Virus record (IMG/VR): IMGVR_UViG_3300004097_000073
Location: 1-21,198 of that record
Strand: one strand, 5' to 3'
Length of the DNA stretch: 21,198 nt
Source of the DNA: a virus
The number at the start of each line of letters is the position of its first letter. Positions within the stretch are counted from its first letter, which is position 1. Below, one piece after another: positions 1 through 9,803 of this stretch. Made by a program: the position numbers and the translations under genes. The notes beneath the pieces were generated by a model. It ran no database searches. It had not been told where the DNA came from and saw only the letters and a list, made by a program, of their open reading frames with translations.

Positions 1-1
1 A

Positions 2-2914
2 TTATTATTCAATACTGAGATAGATGTAATACAACCTGGTCAGCAAATACTAGATGCTTCCGAAGGTAACTACATATCATTTGATACATTAGCTTTATTA
101 GTAAATGACTCAGACAAAGTTTTGAACAATATCGATTTTTCAAAAACAAGCATAATAAAAGATGATAGTGAAATAGGAACAGGTTTATCTGGTACTAAAG
201 TTAATACTATAGGATCTAAATCTGTAGTGCAACTAATTTCTGCAGCTGCATTAAACTTAACTGTTGGTTCTGAAATAGTTGTGAGTAGTACTATAGATAA
301 TTCAAACTTTATTACTGGTACAGTTTTAAGACAAATTAAATCTATAAAAATAGATGATAGTGATATAGGTGGTTATAGTGCCGGAGATGAAGTTAGAATA
401 ATTCAAAATAATAGAGAGTTTAGTGTACCTATAGAAGGTTTACAAGCAGGCCCTGTTACTGGTGCAACTGTAAAAAATAGAGGAATAGATTTCGTTGTTG
501 GAGATGCAATAACTTTTACTTCTAAAAGTTCTGGTTCTGGTTCTGGTGGTAGTGCTATTATTACAGGAGTTGATAACGCAGGAAGAATAACTGAGATAGA
601 TAATAATAACGTTAGATTAGGACAACTAGGTACTGGTTTTCTTGCTAACGATTTTCAAAACGTAACAGTTCCTATCAATGAAGGTGGTAACTTTAACGAG
701 TTACCTGATGTAAAAATATTATCTCTAAACGGAACTAATACAGAGATAGTTCCTTTCTCTAATCAAATAGGTAAGATTAATAATTTTAGTTTCTTTAATA
801 AAGGTTACTTTGATTCAGATGGTGTAGATGTTATATTTCCTATGAATATAACTGTTCATGGTCAGTCAGATCTCACTGAAGGACAAACAGTAAGAATTCA
901 AAGATTTGAAGCTGACTCTGATGGGTTTTTAGATGATTCAGATAGTTTTAGAATATCTGTAAAGTTTACTAATAGAAAATTTACTACAAATGACTCTGAA
1001 GATATAAGAGTTAGAATACCTTATAAGTTTGATTTTGAAAATTATCAATGGGTAGATAGTGAATTTAAATTTAGTCATACTATTGGTGAAAATTTATCTA
1101 AGTCATTTAGAACTTTATTACAGAATCAAATAGGATCAGATAGTACTTACAGGTTTGATGTTATAGACAGTGATGATAAAGGTAACCGTGACTCTGAAGG
1201 TTTAAGAATATTTTTACAAGACCCTAGACTAAAAGGTCTAGATAATTTTCATTTTGACCAATTAACTAGTTATGAAGATAGTGATAAGTATAGACAGATA
1301 TCATTTAAACAACTTAAGAATACACCTTTTGTAGGTTTAAATGATAGTGTAGGTAGATTTCAAGATACTAATTTTATAGGAAGAATAACTTCTGTAACAG
1401 CTAATAAAAATGTTGTTAAGTTAACTCAAGCACCTAGAATTGTTTCTACTGATAGATTTCCTATTGATTCAGATTTATCAGTTATTGAAAATCAGAGATA
1501 TAAAGTTTTAAGATTAGCTCCTGTTGATACAGAAACTAACGAAACAGTAGTCAGTGAAACTTTTCCTTATAAAAATATTATTGCAAACCATCAAAGAGCA
1601 ACCGGTACATTATCATTTGAAGGTTCTGGAAAAACTAGTAAACAATTTTTAGATGATAAAGGTTTTAGTAATAGTTTATCAGGTGGAGTAATTAGAGATA
1701 ATTTATTCTTTGATAATTTTTCATACAGTTTAAAATCAAATTTATCTATTGCTCAGTGGAGAGAGTATGTTAAAGAAATTTTACACCCAGCTGGATTTAG
1801 ATTATTAGCTCAATTAAACATTAATTCAGCCGTTTCAGATACTTCAAATAAATCAAGTAGCGGGTACGATTCTGGTGAACAGCATAAAATGACTTTTGAT
1901 AGATCAATGGATCATAGTATAAACGCAACTACTTCAGCCAATTTACTTACTGCATCTTCAGTATTATATGCTTCTAACCCTTTTAACTTCTTTAATATAT
2001 CTACACCAGATGGTAGAAGTATATCAGCTGATAATTTATCATCAGTAGCTGAAGAAGGAGATGATGCAGAATTTGGAAATAGTTTTTGGGATTATGAACC
2101 ATTAGGTTATATTGATCCTAGATCTACTCAAACAAAAGATTCAGATGGATCTATCAATGTTCATGAAAAAACTTTTACTACAAAGTTATACCCTGATGTA
2201 AATTTAGATAGTGAACACTATCAAGATTATTTTAAAAATAAAACTTTGGATAGATTTCCAGATGAAAAAATAATTGAAATAGGTCAAACTACATTCCCAG
2301 CAGGAGAAAATAACTTTTTGCTTTTTGATTCAGAAAAAGTTAATAGAATTAAATTTATTAGATTTGACTACTTAAATGATAGTGATGGTAGATACTCTAA
2401 TGACAGTGATGATAAACATCTCTTTAAAGGTATTAATTATCAAAAATTAAAAGACAATGATTCTGATATTGTAAAACAAAATATTACTAAAAGAGATTTT
2501 GAGTATAATTTAGAAATGCAAAAAGATTTTATTAAAGCTAATAAACTAAATAACGAATTTAGTTTTAATATTGGTAGTCAGGAGTTATTTGATCTTGAAG
2601 CTTTTCAACAAAAATGGAATACTATTCATGTTGCAAGAGTAAATAAAGAAGGTTGGGAAATAGCAGGTTGGTCTTCTGCAATACAAAACGCTGCTGAAGG
2701 TCATAAAGTAAGACAGTTCTACTACCAATTAAATAAAATACCGCAGTATGCGAAAGAAAAGAATCCTGTTAAGAGAGATTTTTGGGTTAAACCAAACAAT
2801 ATCGTTTGGACCAATACTTATCTAGACCCATTAAATAAGACAGAATTAAATCTTTTAGAAGGTGATAGTGACTATAGAAGTCCAAGTCAGTATTATAAAA
2901 CGAGAACAGATTAA
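2..2914 (+). CDS. Large baseplate-region virion protein, gp7 position (5' partial)
   Basis: The reading frame is open from base 2 without a stop, so the true start lies left of the window; the TTG at 122 is only an internal codon. About 970 residues are visible. It lies directly before gp8, where T4 has gene 7, and is probably a baseplate wedge or other large virion protein. Recognisable features are a Gly/Ser-rich stretch near 530-560 with the beta-strand pattern common in phage structural proteins, and a block near 1729-1818 containing HPAGFRLLAQLNI, which resembles large structural proteins between gp6 and gp8 in marine T4-like phages. I see no direct similarity to T4 gp7 itself. It carries 13 Asp-Ser-Asp tripeptides plus several Asp-Ser-Glu. 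The stop overlaps the gp8 start as TAATG, implying translational coupling. Virion role is well supported; the gp7 equivalence is positional only. Confidence 0.75.
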   Translation, partial: LLFNTEIDVIQPGQQILDASEGNYISFDTLALLVNDSDKVLNNIDFSKTSIIKDDSEIGTGLSGTKVNTIGSKSVVQLISAAALNLTVGSEIVVSSTIDNSNFITGTVLRQIKSIKIDDSDIGGYSAGDEVRIIQNNREFSVPIEGLQAGPVTGATVKNRGIDFVVGDAITFTSKSSGSGSGGSAIITGVDNAGRITEIDNNNVRLGQLGTGFLANDFQNVTVPINEGGNFNELPDVKILSLNGTNTEIVPFSNQIGKINNFSFFNKGYFDSDGVDVIFPMNITVHGQSDLTEGQTVRIQRFEADSDGFLDDSDSFRISVKFTNRKFTTNDSEDIRVRIPYKFDFENYQWVDSEFKFSHTIGENLSKSFRTLLQNQIGSDSTYRFDVIDSDDKGNRDSEGLRIFLQDPRLKGLDNFHFDQLTSYEDSDKYRQISFKQLKNTPFVGLNDSVGRFQDTNFIGRITSVTANKNVVKLTQAPRIVSTDRFPIDSDLSVIENQRYKVLRLAPVDTETNETVVSETFPYKNIIANHQRATGTLSFEGSGKTSKQFLDDKGFSNSLSGGVIRDNLFFDNFSYSLKSNLSIAQWREYVKEILHPAGFRLLAQLNINSAVSDTSNKSSSGYDSGEQHKMTFDRSMDHSINATTSANLLTASSVLYASNPFNFFNISTPDGRSISADNLSSVAEEGDDAEFGNSFWDYEPLGYIDPRSTQTKDSDGSINVHEKTFTTKLYPDVNLDSEHYQDYFKNKTLDRFPDEKIIEIGQTTFPAGENNFLLFDSEKVNRIKFIRFDYLNDSDGRYSNDSDDKHLFKGINYQKLKDNDSDIVKQNITKRDFEYNLEMQKDFIKANKLNNEFSFNIGSQELFDLEAFQQKWNTIHVARVNKEGWEIAGWSSAIQNAAEGHKVRQFYYQLNKIPQYAKEKNPVKRDFWVKPNNIVWTNTYLDPLNKTELNLLEGDSDYRSPSQYYKTRTD

Positions 2915-4380
2915 TGACAGCAAAAATTACGACAGGATTAAATGTGTTAGTAGCAAAATCTTTTAGAGACAATCTAAGAGATACTTTAAATGATGATGAG
3001 TATTATGCGTTTATATGTTTTAATAATGATTCTGATTTACAAAGATATACTGATAGTGATGGAATAGATGATGACGCTGAATTTGTTGGCGGTGAATCAG
3101 CTGGTTTTAATAATGACGACCAAACTTATTATATGCAGCATGCAATAAGTGCTCATAAATTAGCTAAAGGTGGTGTATCAAGAGTTGTCCCAAGAGTAAA
3201 CTGGACTAGTGGTACAACTTATATAGCAGATAGTTACGCAATGGTTACGTCAATCATTCAAGGGGTTACAAAATTAAATGTTTACAAGGTACTTCATTAT
3301 CCGGGAAGCCCTTCAACTGCGTCACCTTCTGGAGACGCGAGCTTGCCGTTTACGACTGCTGATGGTTATCATTGGATTTATATGTACACTATTGATGCTT
3401 CTGATAGTCTAAGATTTGTTACTGAAAGTTATATTCCTATACCGGAAGCAGTATCTGTAGCTGAAGCTTTAACTTTAAATCCTGGTACAGCTAAATTTAA
3501 ACAATTTCAAGTTCAAAGAGATAGTAAAGTAGGTACAGTTTATGATGTTGCAATAAATGATTCAACTTTCGAAACTTCGTTAAGAACTATTTACGGTGAC
3601 TGGACTAGTATACCAACTACCATTACACTAACTTTACAGAATAGTACTTCTACAACACCAGTAACAACATTTGCAGGATCTATAACTAAGACTGATTCTG
3701 ATTTTACTTTTAATTTAATTACACCAGGTGAAGGTTACAGTAAAGGTGCTATTGCTAAGATAGGATCTAATACACCTAACGGTTTAACTGTAAATGTAGC
3801 TCCTGGATTAGGACACGGAACTAATGCTCCATTAGAATTAAATGCAAAAAATGTTATGGTGAGTGTAAGAAATACACCTGATGGAGACGTTACTAAATTT
3901 ACTAGAAATAATTTTAGACAAGTTAACTTATTGAGAAATCCTATTGATAGATCAACAGGTAAAGTAGCTAAGAATGATTTTTTAATTGCATGTAAAGCTT
4001 TTGTAGCAAGTGACAGCGATGGTGGTAATGCTACTTTTAACGTTGGTGATATTGTTGCTACAGGAACTGTATCTGGTAATAATTTTACTAGTACTACAAG
4101 TAAAGTAGGAAGAATAGTAGCTATAGATTCTAGTAAGAAAAAATATTATTATGTAAACTTAGGTAAAACAAAAGATAAAGATTCATTCATAGCTGGAGAC
4201 AACTTACAATTAGTAAATGCAACAGGCTCTTTGACTGGTAATCCTTTAACTATTTCTTCGGTAGCTAATAGAGAAGTACTGTTTAACTCAGGAGATATTA
4301 TTATATCTGATATAAGATCACAACAAATAACAAGAGCAATAGATCAAATTGAATCATTCAACTTTGTATTGACATTTTAG
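2914..4380 (+). CDS. 8: Baseplate wedge subunit gp8
   Basis: Product of 488 residues, against 334 in T4. Matches to T4 gp8 include VVPRVNW at residues 91-97 (T4 has VIPRRDW), GYHWIYMYTI at 151-160 (T4 GYVWEYLFEI), and the C-terminus, where RAIDQIESFNFVLTF corresponds to the T4 ending MAMDQTEEINILFTF. In T4, gp8 is a dimer in the baseplate wedge that contacts gp10, gp7 and gp6. The extra length lies mostly in residues about 240-320, a Gly-rich beta-type insertion with a GEGYSKGA motif. Four Asp-Ser-Asp triplets occur; two sit in the loop at residues 39-49, the second as DSDGIDDD, which looks like an acidic metal-binding loop. The start is fixed by the TAATG overlap with the gene before; only a weak ribosome-binding site is visible. 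Confidence 0.93.
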   Translation: MTAKITTGLNVLVAKSFRDNLRDTLNDDEYYAFICFNNDSDLQRYTDSDGIDDDAEFVGGESAGFNNDDQTYYMQHAISAHKLAKGGVSRVVPRVNWTSGTTYIADSYAMVTSIIQGVTKLNVYKVLHYPGSPSTASPSGDASLPFTTADGYHWIYMYTIDASDSLRFVTESYIPIPEAVSVAEALTLNPGTAKFKQFQVQRDSKVGTVYDVAINDSTFETSLRTIYGDWTSIPTTITLTLQNSTSTTPVTTFAGSITKTDSDFTFNLITPGEGYSKGAIAKIGSNTPNGLTVNVAPGLGHGTNAPLELNAKNVMVSVRNTPDGDVTKFTRNNFRQVNLLRNPIDRSTGKVAKNDFLIACKAFVASDSDGGNATFNVGDIVATGTVSGNNFTSTTSKVGRIVAIDSSKKKYYYVNLGKTKDKDSFIAGDNLQLVNATGSLTGNPLTISSVANREVLFNSGDIIISDIRSQQITRAIDQIESFNFVLTF

Positions 4381-4381
4381 G

Positions 4382-4389
4382 AATAAATA
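4382..4389 (+). promoter_or_regulatory. AATAAATA, T4-type late promoter-like element
   Basis: AATAAATA fits the NATAAATA form of late promoters in T4-like cyanophages (T4 itself uses TATAAATA). It sits in the 13-base gap between gp8 and the DUF4815 gene, four bases before the ATG, with no Shine-Dalgarno sequence. A T4-type start about six bases downstream would fall on the ATG, giving a leaderless message. The same octamer occurs by chance inside coding sequence (for example 9566-9573 and 14264-14271), so this is a tentative call. Confidence 0.35.
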
Positions 4390-4393
4390 GAAC

Positions 4394-7300
4394 ATGGCCA
4401 ATATAGATTTAAATATAAGTCCTTACTTTGATGACTTTGATGATAACAAAGACTTTTTAAGAGTTTTGTTTAGACCTGGTTTTCCAGTTCAAGCAAGAGA
4501 GTTATCACAAGCACAAACAATTTTACAGCAACAAATTACAAGAATGGGTAATTATCTGTTTAAAGATGGTTCCAGAGTAACAGGCGCTAAAATTGATTTT
4601 GACAATCAAAGTAAAAAGATGACTTTAACTGGCTCATCTAATATTTCATTTCCTTCTACAGGAGCTAGAATAGGAGCTATACTAGCAAATTTATCTACTT
4701 TAGAAGGTAAAGTAATTTCAAATGCATCAGGTTCTGTTAAAGCTGTAGTATTATCTAACCCTGTTGGAACAGTAGGTACTAATTCAGTAGGTTCTATCTA
4801 CTTAAAATATATTACTTCAACTACTTTTTCTACAGCTGGTGGATACATATATGCTACTGTTGCAGATAACCCTTCTTTAACAGCTGAGATATACAATACT
4901 TATTCAGCTATATCTGATTGTTCATTAGCTCATATTGAAGAAGGTGTATATTATATACAAGGTTTCTTTACTAGAGTAGCTAAACAAACAGTTGTAATTG
5001 ATGCTACAAATAAAAATCCTTCAGTTAAATTAGGATTTACAGTTAGTGAAAGTTTAATTACACCGAATAGTGATGCTACTTTATTTGATAATGCAAGAGG
5101 TAGTACTAATGAAGGAGCTCCTGGAGCTCATAGACTAAAACAGACTTTATCGTTTGGTATTAGATCATTAACTGCTAATAATGATCCTAACTTTTTTCAA
5201 GTTATGGTTATTGAAAACGGTGTTGCTCAACAACAAAGTACTAGAGGCGGCGTTAATAGCGGTATAGGAGATGTTTTAGCAACTAGAACATTTGAAGGTC
5301 ATGGTGACTTTTCAGTAGATCCTATTTCAATAAAGTATAGTAGATCTGATAGCGAAGATGCATTCTATGTTAACTCATCAAAGATTAAAGCTTATGTAAG
5401 AGGTTTTAGAATTGATCAAAGAGTTAATACTAATCTAAAAGTACCAAAACCGTTATCATTTAATAGAGTTAATAGTCAAACTATTGCAGTAACTGGTGTA
5501 CCTTATATTAATGTAAATAAAGAAGCAGATGTTGCAATGGGTGGTTTTACAAGCGCCACTAGTAACGATCCTCACTTACATGCTAATAGATTATTATTAC
5601 AAGATTCAGATAGTCGTACTTATGGTTATGCTAGAGCATACGCATTAGAAGATAGAAATCAACCTAAGTTGCATTTATACGATATAAAGTTTTTCCAAAA
5701 GTTAAGACTAGAAGGTCCTCCTAAAACTTTAAGTATAGGTAATGATGTTAAATCAACTAGAGATACTAAAGGTTATTATGTAGAGTTAGAAAGCACTGGA
5801 GCTGCAGATGTTGATCACGTAACTGATTCTGAAATATTAGTTATTGATTTTAACAAACCTTTTAGAAAAGGTCAAGTAATTAGATCTTCTGTTAATACTT
5901 CATTTAATTCAACTATTGCAGCTACAACTACTTATAGTTGGGCTAACATAACTAACATTAGAAGTAAAACAGGTAATTTTAAAGTAGAGAAAAAATCTTT
6001 AGCTAAAGTACAAAATGCTACTGGAAAATTATTTGGTGAAACTCAAAGTGCAGTTAAAACTGCTAGAGATGACGCTAAAGTATTCGATAATGATTTTGAA
6101 GTATTGTTTGCTAATCCACCTGTGATTGCTAGTACTTCTGGATCTACAGCTATAACACCCAATACAGCTGATACATTATTTTCTACTGCTAATGCTAATG
6201 GTGATTTTACTAGAACTAGAATTGATGATGGTAATGAAATAAGTAAAAAGCTTAAGTATGTTTACTTAAAAATTAGAAATGATAGAACAAGCTCAATTAA
6301 CTATGGTTGGTCTGCTCAAGATAGAGAATCAACTTTATTGTATTCTGATATCTATGATGTATATGGAATAAGTAAGAGTGATGCTAATAATACTTTCTCT
6401 CACTTTAAACAAATAAACATTACAATATCAGGCGGAGGTATTATACCTCAAGGTTCAATTGTAACTGGAACAACTTCTAAGTGTAGAGGTTTAGTTGCTT
6501 TATCTAATAGCGATAAAAATCAATCTGAATTAACAGGTTCTGCAGGTTACCATACTAGTAGATCAGGTACAGGTTCTACTGAAGTATTAGAAATTATTAA
6601 AGAAAACGCTACATCTAATTTTATTGCTAATGAGATATTATTAGTTACAACACCTAATGACTTAGATAGTTTTGTAAATCAAGTAACTTATGTTTCTGAT
6701 AGAACTGCAATAATAGTAGACACTCTTGAAAAATTCGGTACTGATATTATAGATAATTATTTCTTAGATGATGGTCAAAGAAATAATATATTAGAAACTG
6801 GAAGAATTATAAGAAAACCATTAATTAGAGCTCCTGAAGTAGGTGATTTAACTATATTCTTTTCTTATTTTGAAGATCAAGATACAACTAATAAGTTTTA
6901 TTACAATGCTGATAGTTATTCTTCAGCAGGCTTCTTCGCTACTGATCCTAGATTTTTCGAAAAGCCAGTTGACTTAGGTAATAAAGATAGAACAAAAGGT
7001 ATAAAGTTAAGAGACGTAATTGATTTTAGAAAGAAAGTAACTACAAATAATAATACTGGACAAAATACTTTCCATTTTAATCACAAGTCTATTACAAATA
7101 GACCTTTCTTATTACCTGGTATAGGTGAAACAGGAGCTACTCCTGCAGCTAAATTTACAATGACTTATGATGAGTATCTATCTAGATATGATATCTATTA
7201 TGTAGCTACTAAACCTTATTTTGGATTGAAAAGATTTAGCTCATTAGCAGCAAGAAATCCTCAAATACCAAAGTTTGATTCATCATTAGGTATGCCAATT

Positions 7301-9034
7301 GCAACTGCATTAATACCAGCTGCATTTAAAGATGTAAGTGAAATTATAACTGTACCTCAAGACAATAAACGATATACTATGAAAGATATTGGTGGTATTG
7401 AAAAAAGAATTAGAAATTTAGAAGATGCCATTTCATTATCATTCTTAGAAACTCAAGCTTTAACTGATGATACAGCTAATAGAACTAAGTTAGGATTCAT
7501 CGTAGATGATTTTAAGACTGATAAAGATGATGTTATTCAAGATAATGACTTATCTACATCTAAAGCATCAATTGCAGATGAATCTTTAAGACCATTATCA
7601 GTACCTACTTATGTAGAAACAGAAATATTAGATTCATCAGCTGGTGCGCTTACTGAAGCAGGTATAGATCCTTATTATTTTGATCAAGGTTTTTTAACTA
7701 AGACTTATACGCAAAGTACATTTTTAGATCAACCTCAAGCTTCTTCAAGTGTAAGAATAAACCCATATGCTGAGTTAACATATAAAGGTTATATTACATT
7801 AGATCCCGCTAGAGAGTTTAACGTAGACCCAGCTAAAAAAGAACTTACTAAGTTTCTTATTGATAGAAATGGTATAGTAAATGACTCAGAAGTATCAGTA
7901 AATGAATTTAACTTAAACGTAGTACCTATTCCGATGTCAGAGCCTTGGTCAGAATCTTGGAATGATATAGGTGATGCTTCTGTAACTACTTCACGAAGCG
8001 GTAATAGAAGAACAGTTAATACAGCTCAAAATCAAATTAGAAATATAAAACAGAAGCAATTCGTTACTAGAGATACAGCTAATAGTTTTAATTTAGAACA
8101 AGTTAAAATTGATAGAGATGCATTTTGTCCTTCTAGAGAAATTGTTTTTAAAGCAGAAGGTTTAAGACCTGATGTAAGTCTTATAGCTACTTTTGAATAT
8201 ATTAATGTTACTGATTTATGTCAGATGACTGATAATTCTACAGGTGATGTTACTTATATTAATACAAATAAAGGTACATTAACTACTGATGCATTAGGAA
8301 TGATAAGAGGTAGATTTACTATTCCTCCTTCAACTTTTAAAACTGGTCAATTAAGATTTACATTATTTGATTCAACTAAAACTACTATAGCATCAGCTAT
8401 CTATATTGTCGCTTCTAAGTATGAAGTAGGATTTTTATCTAAGTTTAGAACTGATGGAGTTGAAGACGTTATAATTAGAACAGAAGAGCAAACTGTTACT
8501 TCATCTTCTACTGAGTACTTAAATTACGGCGGTGGCGGAGGAGGCGGTGACTCTTGGGGTGATAGTCCACCATCTTATAATCCTAGTTATATGGATATGA
8601 ATTATGGTGACTTTGGTCACGGAAGTCATGACGATGGAAGCAGTTCCGAAGGCGGCGGAGGCGGCGGTGGTAAAATTGTATGTACTATGATGAATAAAAT
8701 GTACAATATGCCAATGTATTCTAATAGAGTATGGATGAGATATAATAAATTTAAGAAACTTGATGATGCTTATGAATTAGGATATCATAAACTGTTCTTA
8801 TACTTTGTAAAGAAGATGCCTACAAATACTTATATAAGAACTGCTCTAGAATGGTTTGCAAAAACTAGAACTCATGGTCTACAAGAAGAAATGAAGGGTA
8901 ACTATTTTACATTTAATAGTTTAGTCTTAAGATTGTTTAGACCTATAGTTTGGTTTACTGGTAAATTAGTTCAGAAAGGATATCTAAAGAAAGCAAATGT
9001 TAGATCGATTAAACGTATTCAGTCCAACTGGTAG
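4394..9034 (+). CDS. DUF4815-type virion structural protein with Gly linker and extra C-terminal domain
   Basis: Product of 1546 residues. The N-terminus, with SPYFDDFDDNKDF and VLFRPGFPVQARELSQ followed by QQQITRMGNYLFKDGS, is typical of the DUF4815 structural proteins in the baseplate cluster of marine T4-like phages. Around residues 1236-1360 is a beta-rich domain with AEGLRPDVS, also usual in this family. Two runs of seven glycines follow (1379-1385 and 1420-1426), separated by a Ser/Asp/Tyr/Met-rich stretch. A distinct basic 120-residue domain starting KIVCTMMNKMY closes the protein. I recall a similar module at the end of other marine phage structural proteins, but know no function for it. 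The usual continuation of this family (a DPLAQTF-like domain) is absent here and appears in the gene at 9804. Only one Asp-Ser-Asp is present. The last 38 bases overlap the desaturase gene. Confidence 0.85.
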   Translation: MANIDLNISPYFDDFDDNKDFLRVLFRPGFPVQARELSQAQTILQQQITRMGNYLFKDGSRVTGAKIDFDNQSKKMTLTGSSNISFPSTGARIGAILANLSTLEGKVISNASGSVKAVVLSNPVGTVGTNSVGSIYLKYITSTTFSTAGGYIYATVADNPSLTAEIYNTYSAISDCSLAHIEEGVYYIQGFFTRVAKQTVVIDATNKNPSVKLGFTVSESLITPNSDATLFDNARGSTNEGAPGAHRLKQTLSFGIRSLTANNDPNFFQVMVIENGVAQQQSTRGGVNSGIGDVLATRTFEGHGDFSVDPISIKYSRSDSEDAFYVNSSKIKAYVRGFRIDQRVNTNLKVPKPLSFNRVNSQTIAVTGVPYINVNKEADVAMGGFTSATSNDPHLHANRLLLQDSDSRTYGYARAYALEDRNQPKLHLYDIKFFQKLRLEGPPKTLSIGNDVKSTRDTKGYYVELESTGAADVDHVTDSEILVIDFNKPFRKGQVIRSSVNTSFNSTIAATTTYSWANITNIRSKTGNFKVEKKSLAKVQNATGKLFGETQSAVKTARDDAKVFDNDFEVLFANPPVIASTSGSTAITPNTADTLFSTANANGDFTRTRIDDGNEISKKLKYVYLKIRNDRTSSINYGWSAQDRESTLLYSDIYDVYGISKSDANNTFSHFKQINITISGGGIIPQGSIVTGTTSKCRGLVALSNSDKNQSELTGSAGYHTSRSGTGSTEVLEIIKENATSNFIANEILLVTTPNDLDSFVNQVTYVSDRTAIIVDTLEKFGTDIIDNYFLDDGQRNNILETGRIIRKPLIRAPEVGDLTIFFSYFEDQDTTNKFYYNADSYSSAGFFATDPRFFEKPVDLGNKDRTKGIKLRDVIDFRKKVTTNNNTGQNTFHFNHKSITNRPFLLPGIGETGATPAAKFTMTYDEYLSRYDIYYVATKPYFGLKRFSSLAARNPQIPKFDSSLGMPIATALIPAAFKDVSEIITVPQDNKRYTMKDIGGIEKRIRNLEDAISLSFLETQALTDDTANRTKLGFIVDDFKTDKDDVIQDNDLSTSKASIADESLRPLSVPTYVETEILDSSAGALTEAGIDPYYFDQGFLTKTYTQSTFLDQPQASSSVRINPYAELTYKGYITLDPAREFNVDPAKKELTKFLIDRNGIVNDSEVSVNEFNLNVVPIPMSEPWSESWNDIGDASVTTSRSGNRRTVNTAQNQIRNIKQKQFVTRDTANSFNLEQVKIDRDAFCPSREIVFKAEGLRPDVSLIATFEYINVTDLCQMTDNSTGDVTYINTNKGTLTTDALGMIRGRFTIPPSTFKTGQLRFTLFDSTKTTIASAIYIVASKYEVGFLSKFRTDGVEDVIIRTEEQTVTSSSTEYLNYGGGGGGGDSWGDSPPSYNPSYMDMNYGDFGHGSHDDGSSSEGGGGGGGKIVCTMMNKMYNMPMYSNRVWMRYNKFKKLDDAYELGYHKLFLYFVKKMPTNTYIRTALEWFAKTRTHGLQEEMKGNYFTFNSLVLRLFRPIVWFTGKLVQKGYLKKANVRSIKRIQSNW
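8528..8671 (+). repeat. Two poly-glycine tracts flanking a Tyr/Ser/Asp-rich linker
   Basis: GGN codons encode seven consecutive glycines at 8528-8548 and again at 8651-8671. The linker between them is rich in Ser, Asp, His, Tyr and Met. The mixed GGC/GGT/GGA codons make these stretches locally G+C-rich in an AT-rich gene. The linker separates the DUF4815-type body from the C-terminal domain and is likely flexible and exposed. Confidence 0.85.
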
Positions 9035-9803
9035 AAAAATAAAGTTACTACATTACTTACTTATACTATTAGCATTAACTTTACCTTTTACTTTTAGTTT
9101 TCCTATTGATTTACTAGGTTTTTCAATATCATTATTTGTATACTTCTTAACTGGATGCATAGGAATAACTATGACTTTACATAGATGTCTTACACATCAA
9201 TCATTTGAGTTCAAGTACAAATGGATGGAAAGATTAGGTTCATACCTAGGAGCTATTCAAGGTACAGGTAGTCCTTTAACTTGGGTTATAGTTCACTGGG
9301 AGCATCATAAGCATGCTGATACGGAAAAAGATCCTCATTCACCAGATAAAGGATTAGTTTTTTTAAAGAATGATAAGTATGATTCGTTTAAGTTTAACTT
9401 ATTAGAGTATAGACATATTATAAAAGATAAGTTTCAAGTACTTTTACATCAATATTATTTTCTAATAATTTTAATTCATGCAGCTGTAATGTTTAGTATT
9501 TTTGGTATGTATGGATTATATTGGGGATTCATTTTACCATCTGTAATAGGAATCACTACAAGTATAATAAATAATACGTTCGCACACTCCGAACTTGGTT
9601 ATAAAAGATATAAACAAGATAACGATAGTTCAAATGTGTGGTGGGTAGCACTGTTAACATTCGGTGAAGGGTGGCATAATAATCATCATGCTGAACCCTG
9701 GGATTGGAATTTTAGCAGAGCATGGTATGAAATAGATATAACTGGTTCTATGATAAAATTTTTATTATCATCTAAGTTAGCAATACAAGGGGAGAAATGG
9801 TAA
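8997..9803 (+). CDS. Fatty-acid desaturase (DesC / delta-9 type), phage-encoded
   Basis: Product of 268 residues of the membrane di-iron fatty-acid desaturase family, which inserts a double bond into acyl chains. All three histidine boxes are intact: HRCLTH (H62, H67), HWEHH (H100, H103, H104) and HNNHH (H227, H230, H231). The segments KDPHSPDKG and WWVALLTFGEGWHNNHH follow cyanobacterial and bacterial DesC closely. Hydrophobic segments at about 17-32, 40-60 and 150-190 fit an inner-membrane enzyme. Electrons would come from host ferredoxin or a similar donor. The length is close to the usual 270-300 residues, so the gene looks complete and functional. It overlaps the upstream structural gene by 38 bases and ends directly before the next ATG, so it is co-translated with virion genes, an unusual place for a metabolic gene. 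It likely remodels host membrane lipids; the exact substrate and double-bond position are not determined. Confidence 0.93.
   Translation: MLDRLNVFSPTGRKIKLLHYLLILLALTLPFTFSFPIDLLGFSISLFVYFLTGCIGITMTLHRCLTHQSFEFKYKWMERLGSYLGAIQGTGSPLTWVIVHWEHHKHADTEKDPHSPDKGLVFLKNDKYDSFKFNLLEYRHIIKDKFQVLLHQYYFLIILIHAAVMFSIFGMYGLYWGFILPSVIGITTSIINNTFAHSELGYKRYKQDNDSSNVWWVALLTFGEGWHNNHHAEPWDWNFSRAWYEIDITGSMIKFLLSSKLAIQGEKW

Noticed and set aside
122-124. TTG as the start of the first gene
   Set aside because: The same frame continues open to base 2 with protein-like sequence including another DSD at 107-115, so the gene begins before the window.
2787-2972. 61-residue reading frame on the - strand
   Set aside because: It lies across the end of the baseplate-region gene and start of gp8, both well supported on the + strand. 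It has no ribosome-binding site and no recognisable product.
8528-8671. Glycine-rich stretch as a collagen-like repeat
   Set aside because: Pure glycine runs without a Gly-X-Y period; better read as flexible linkers.
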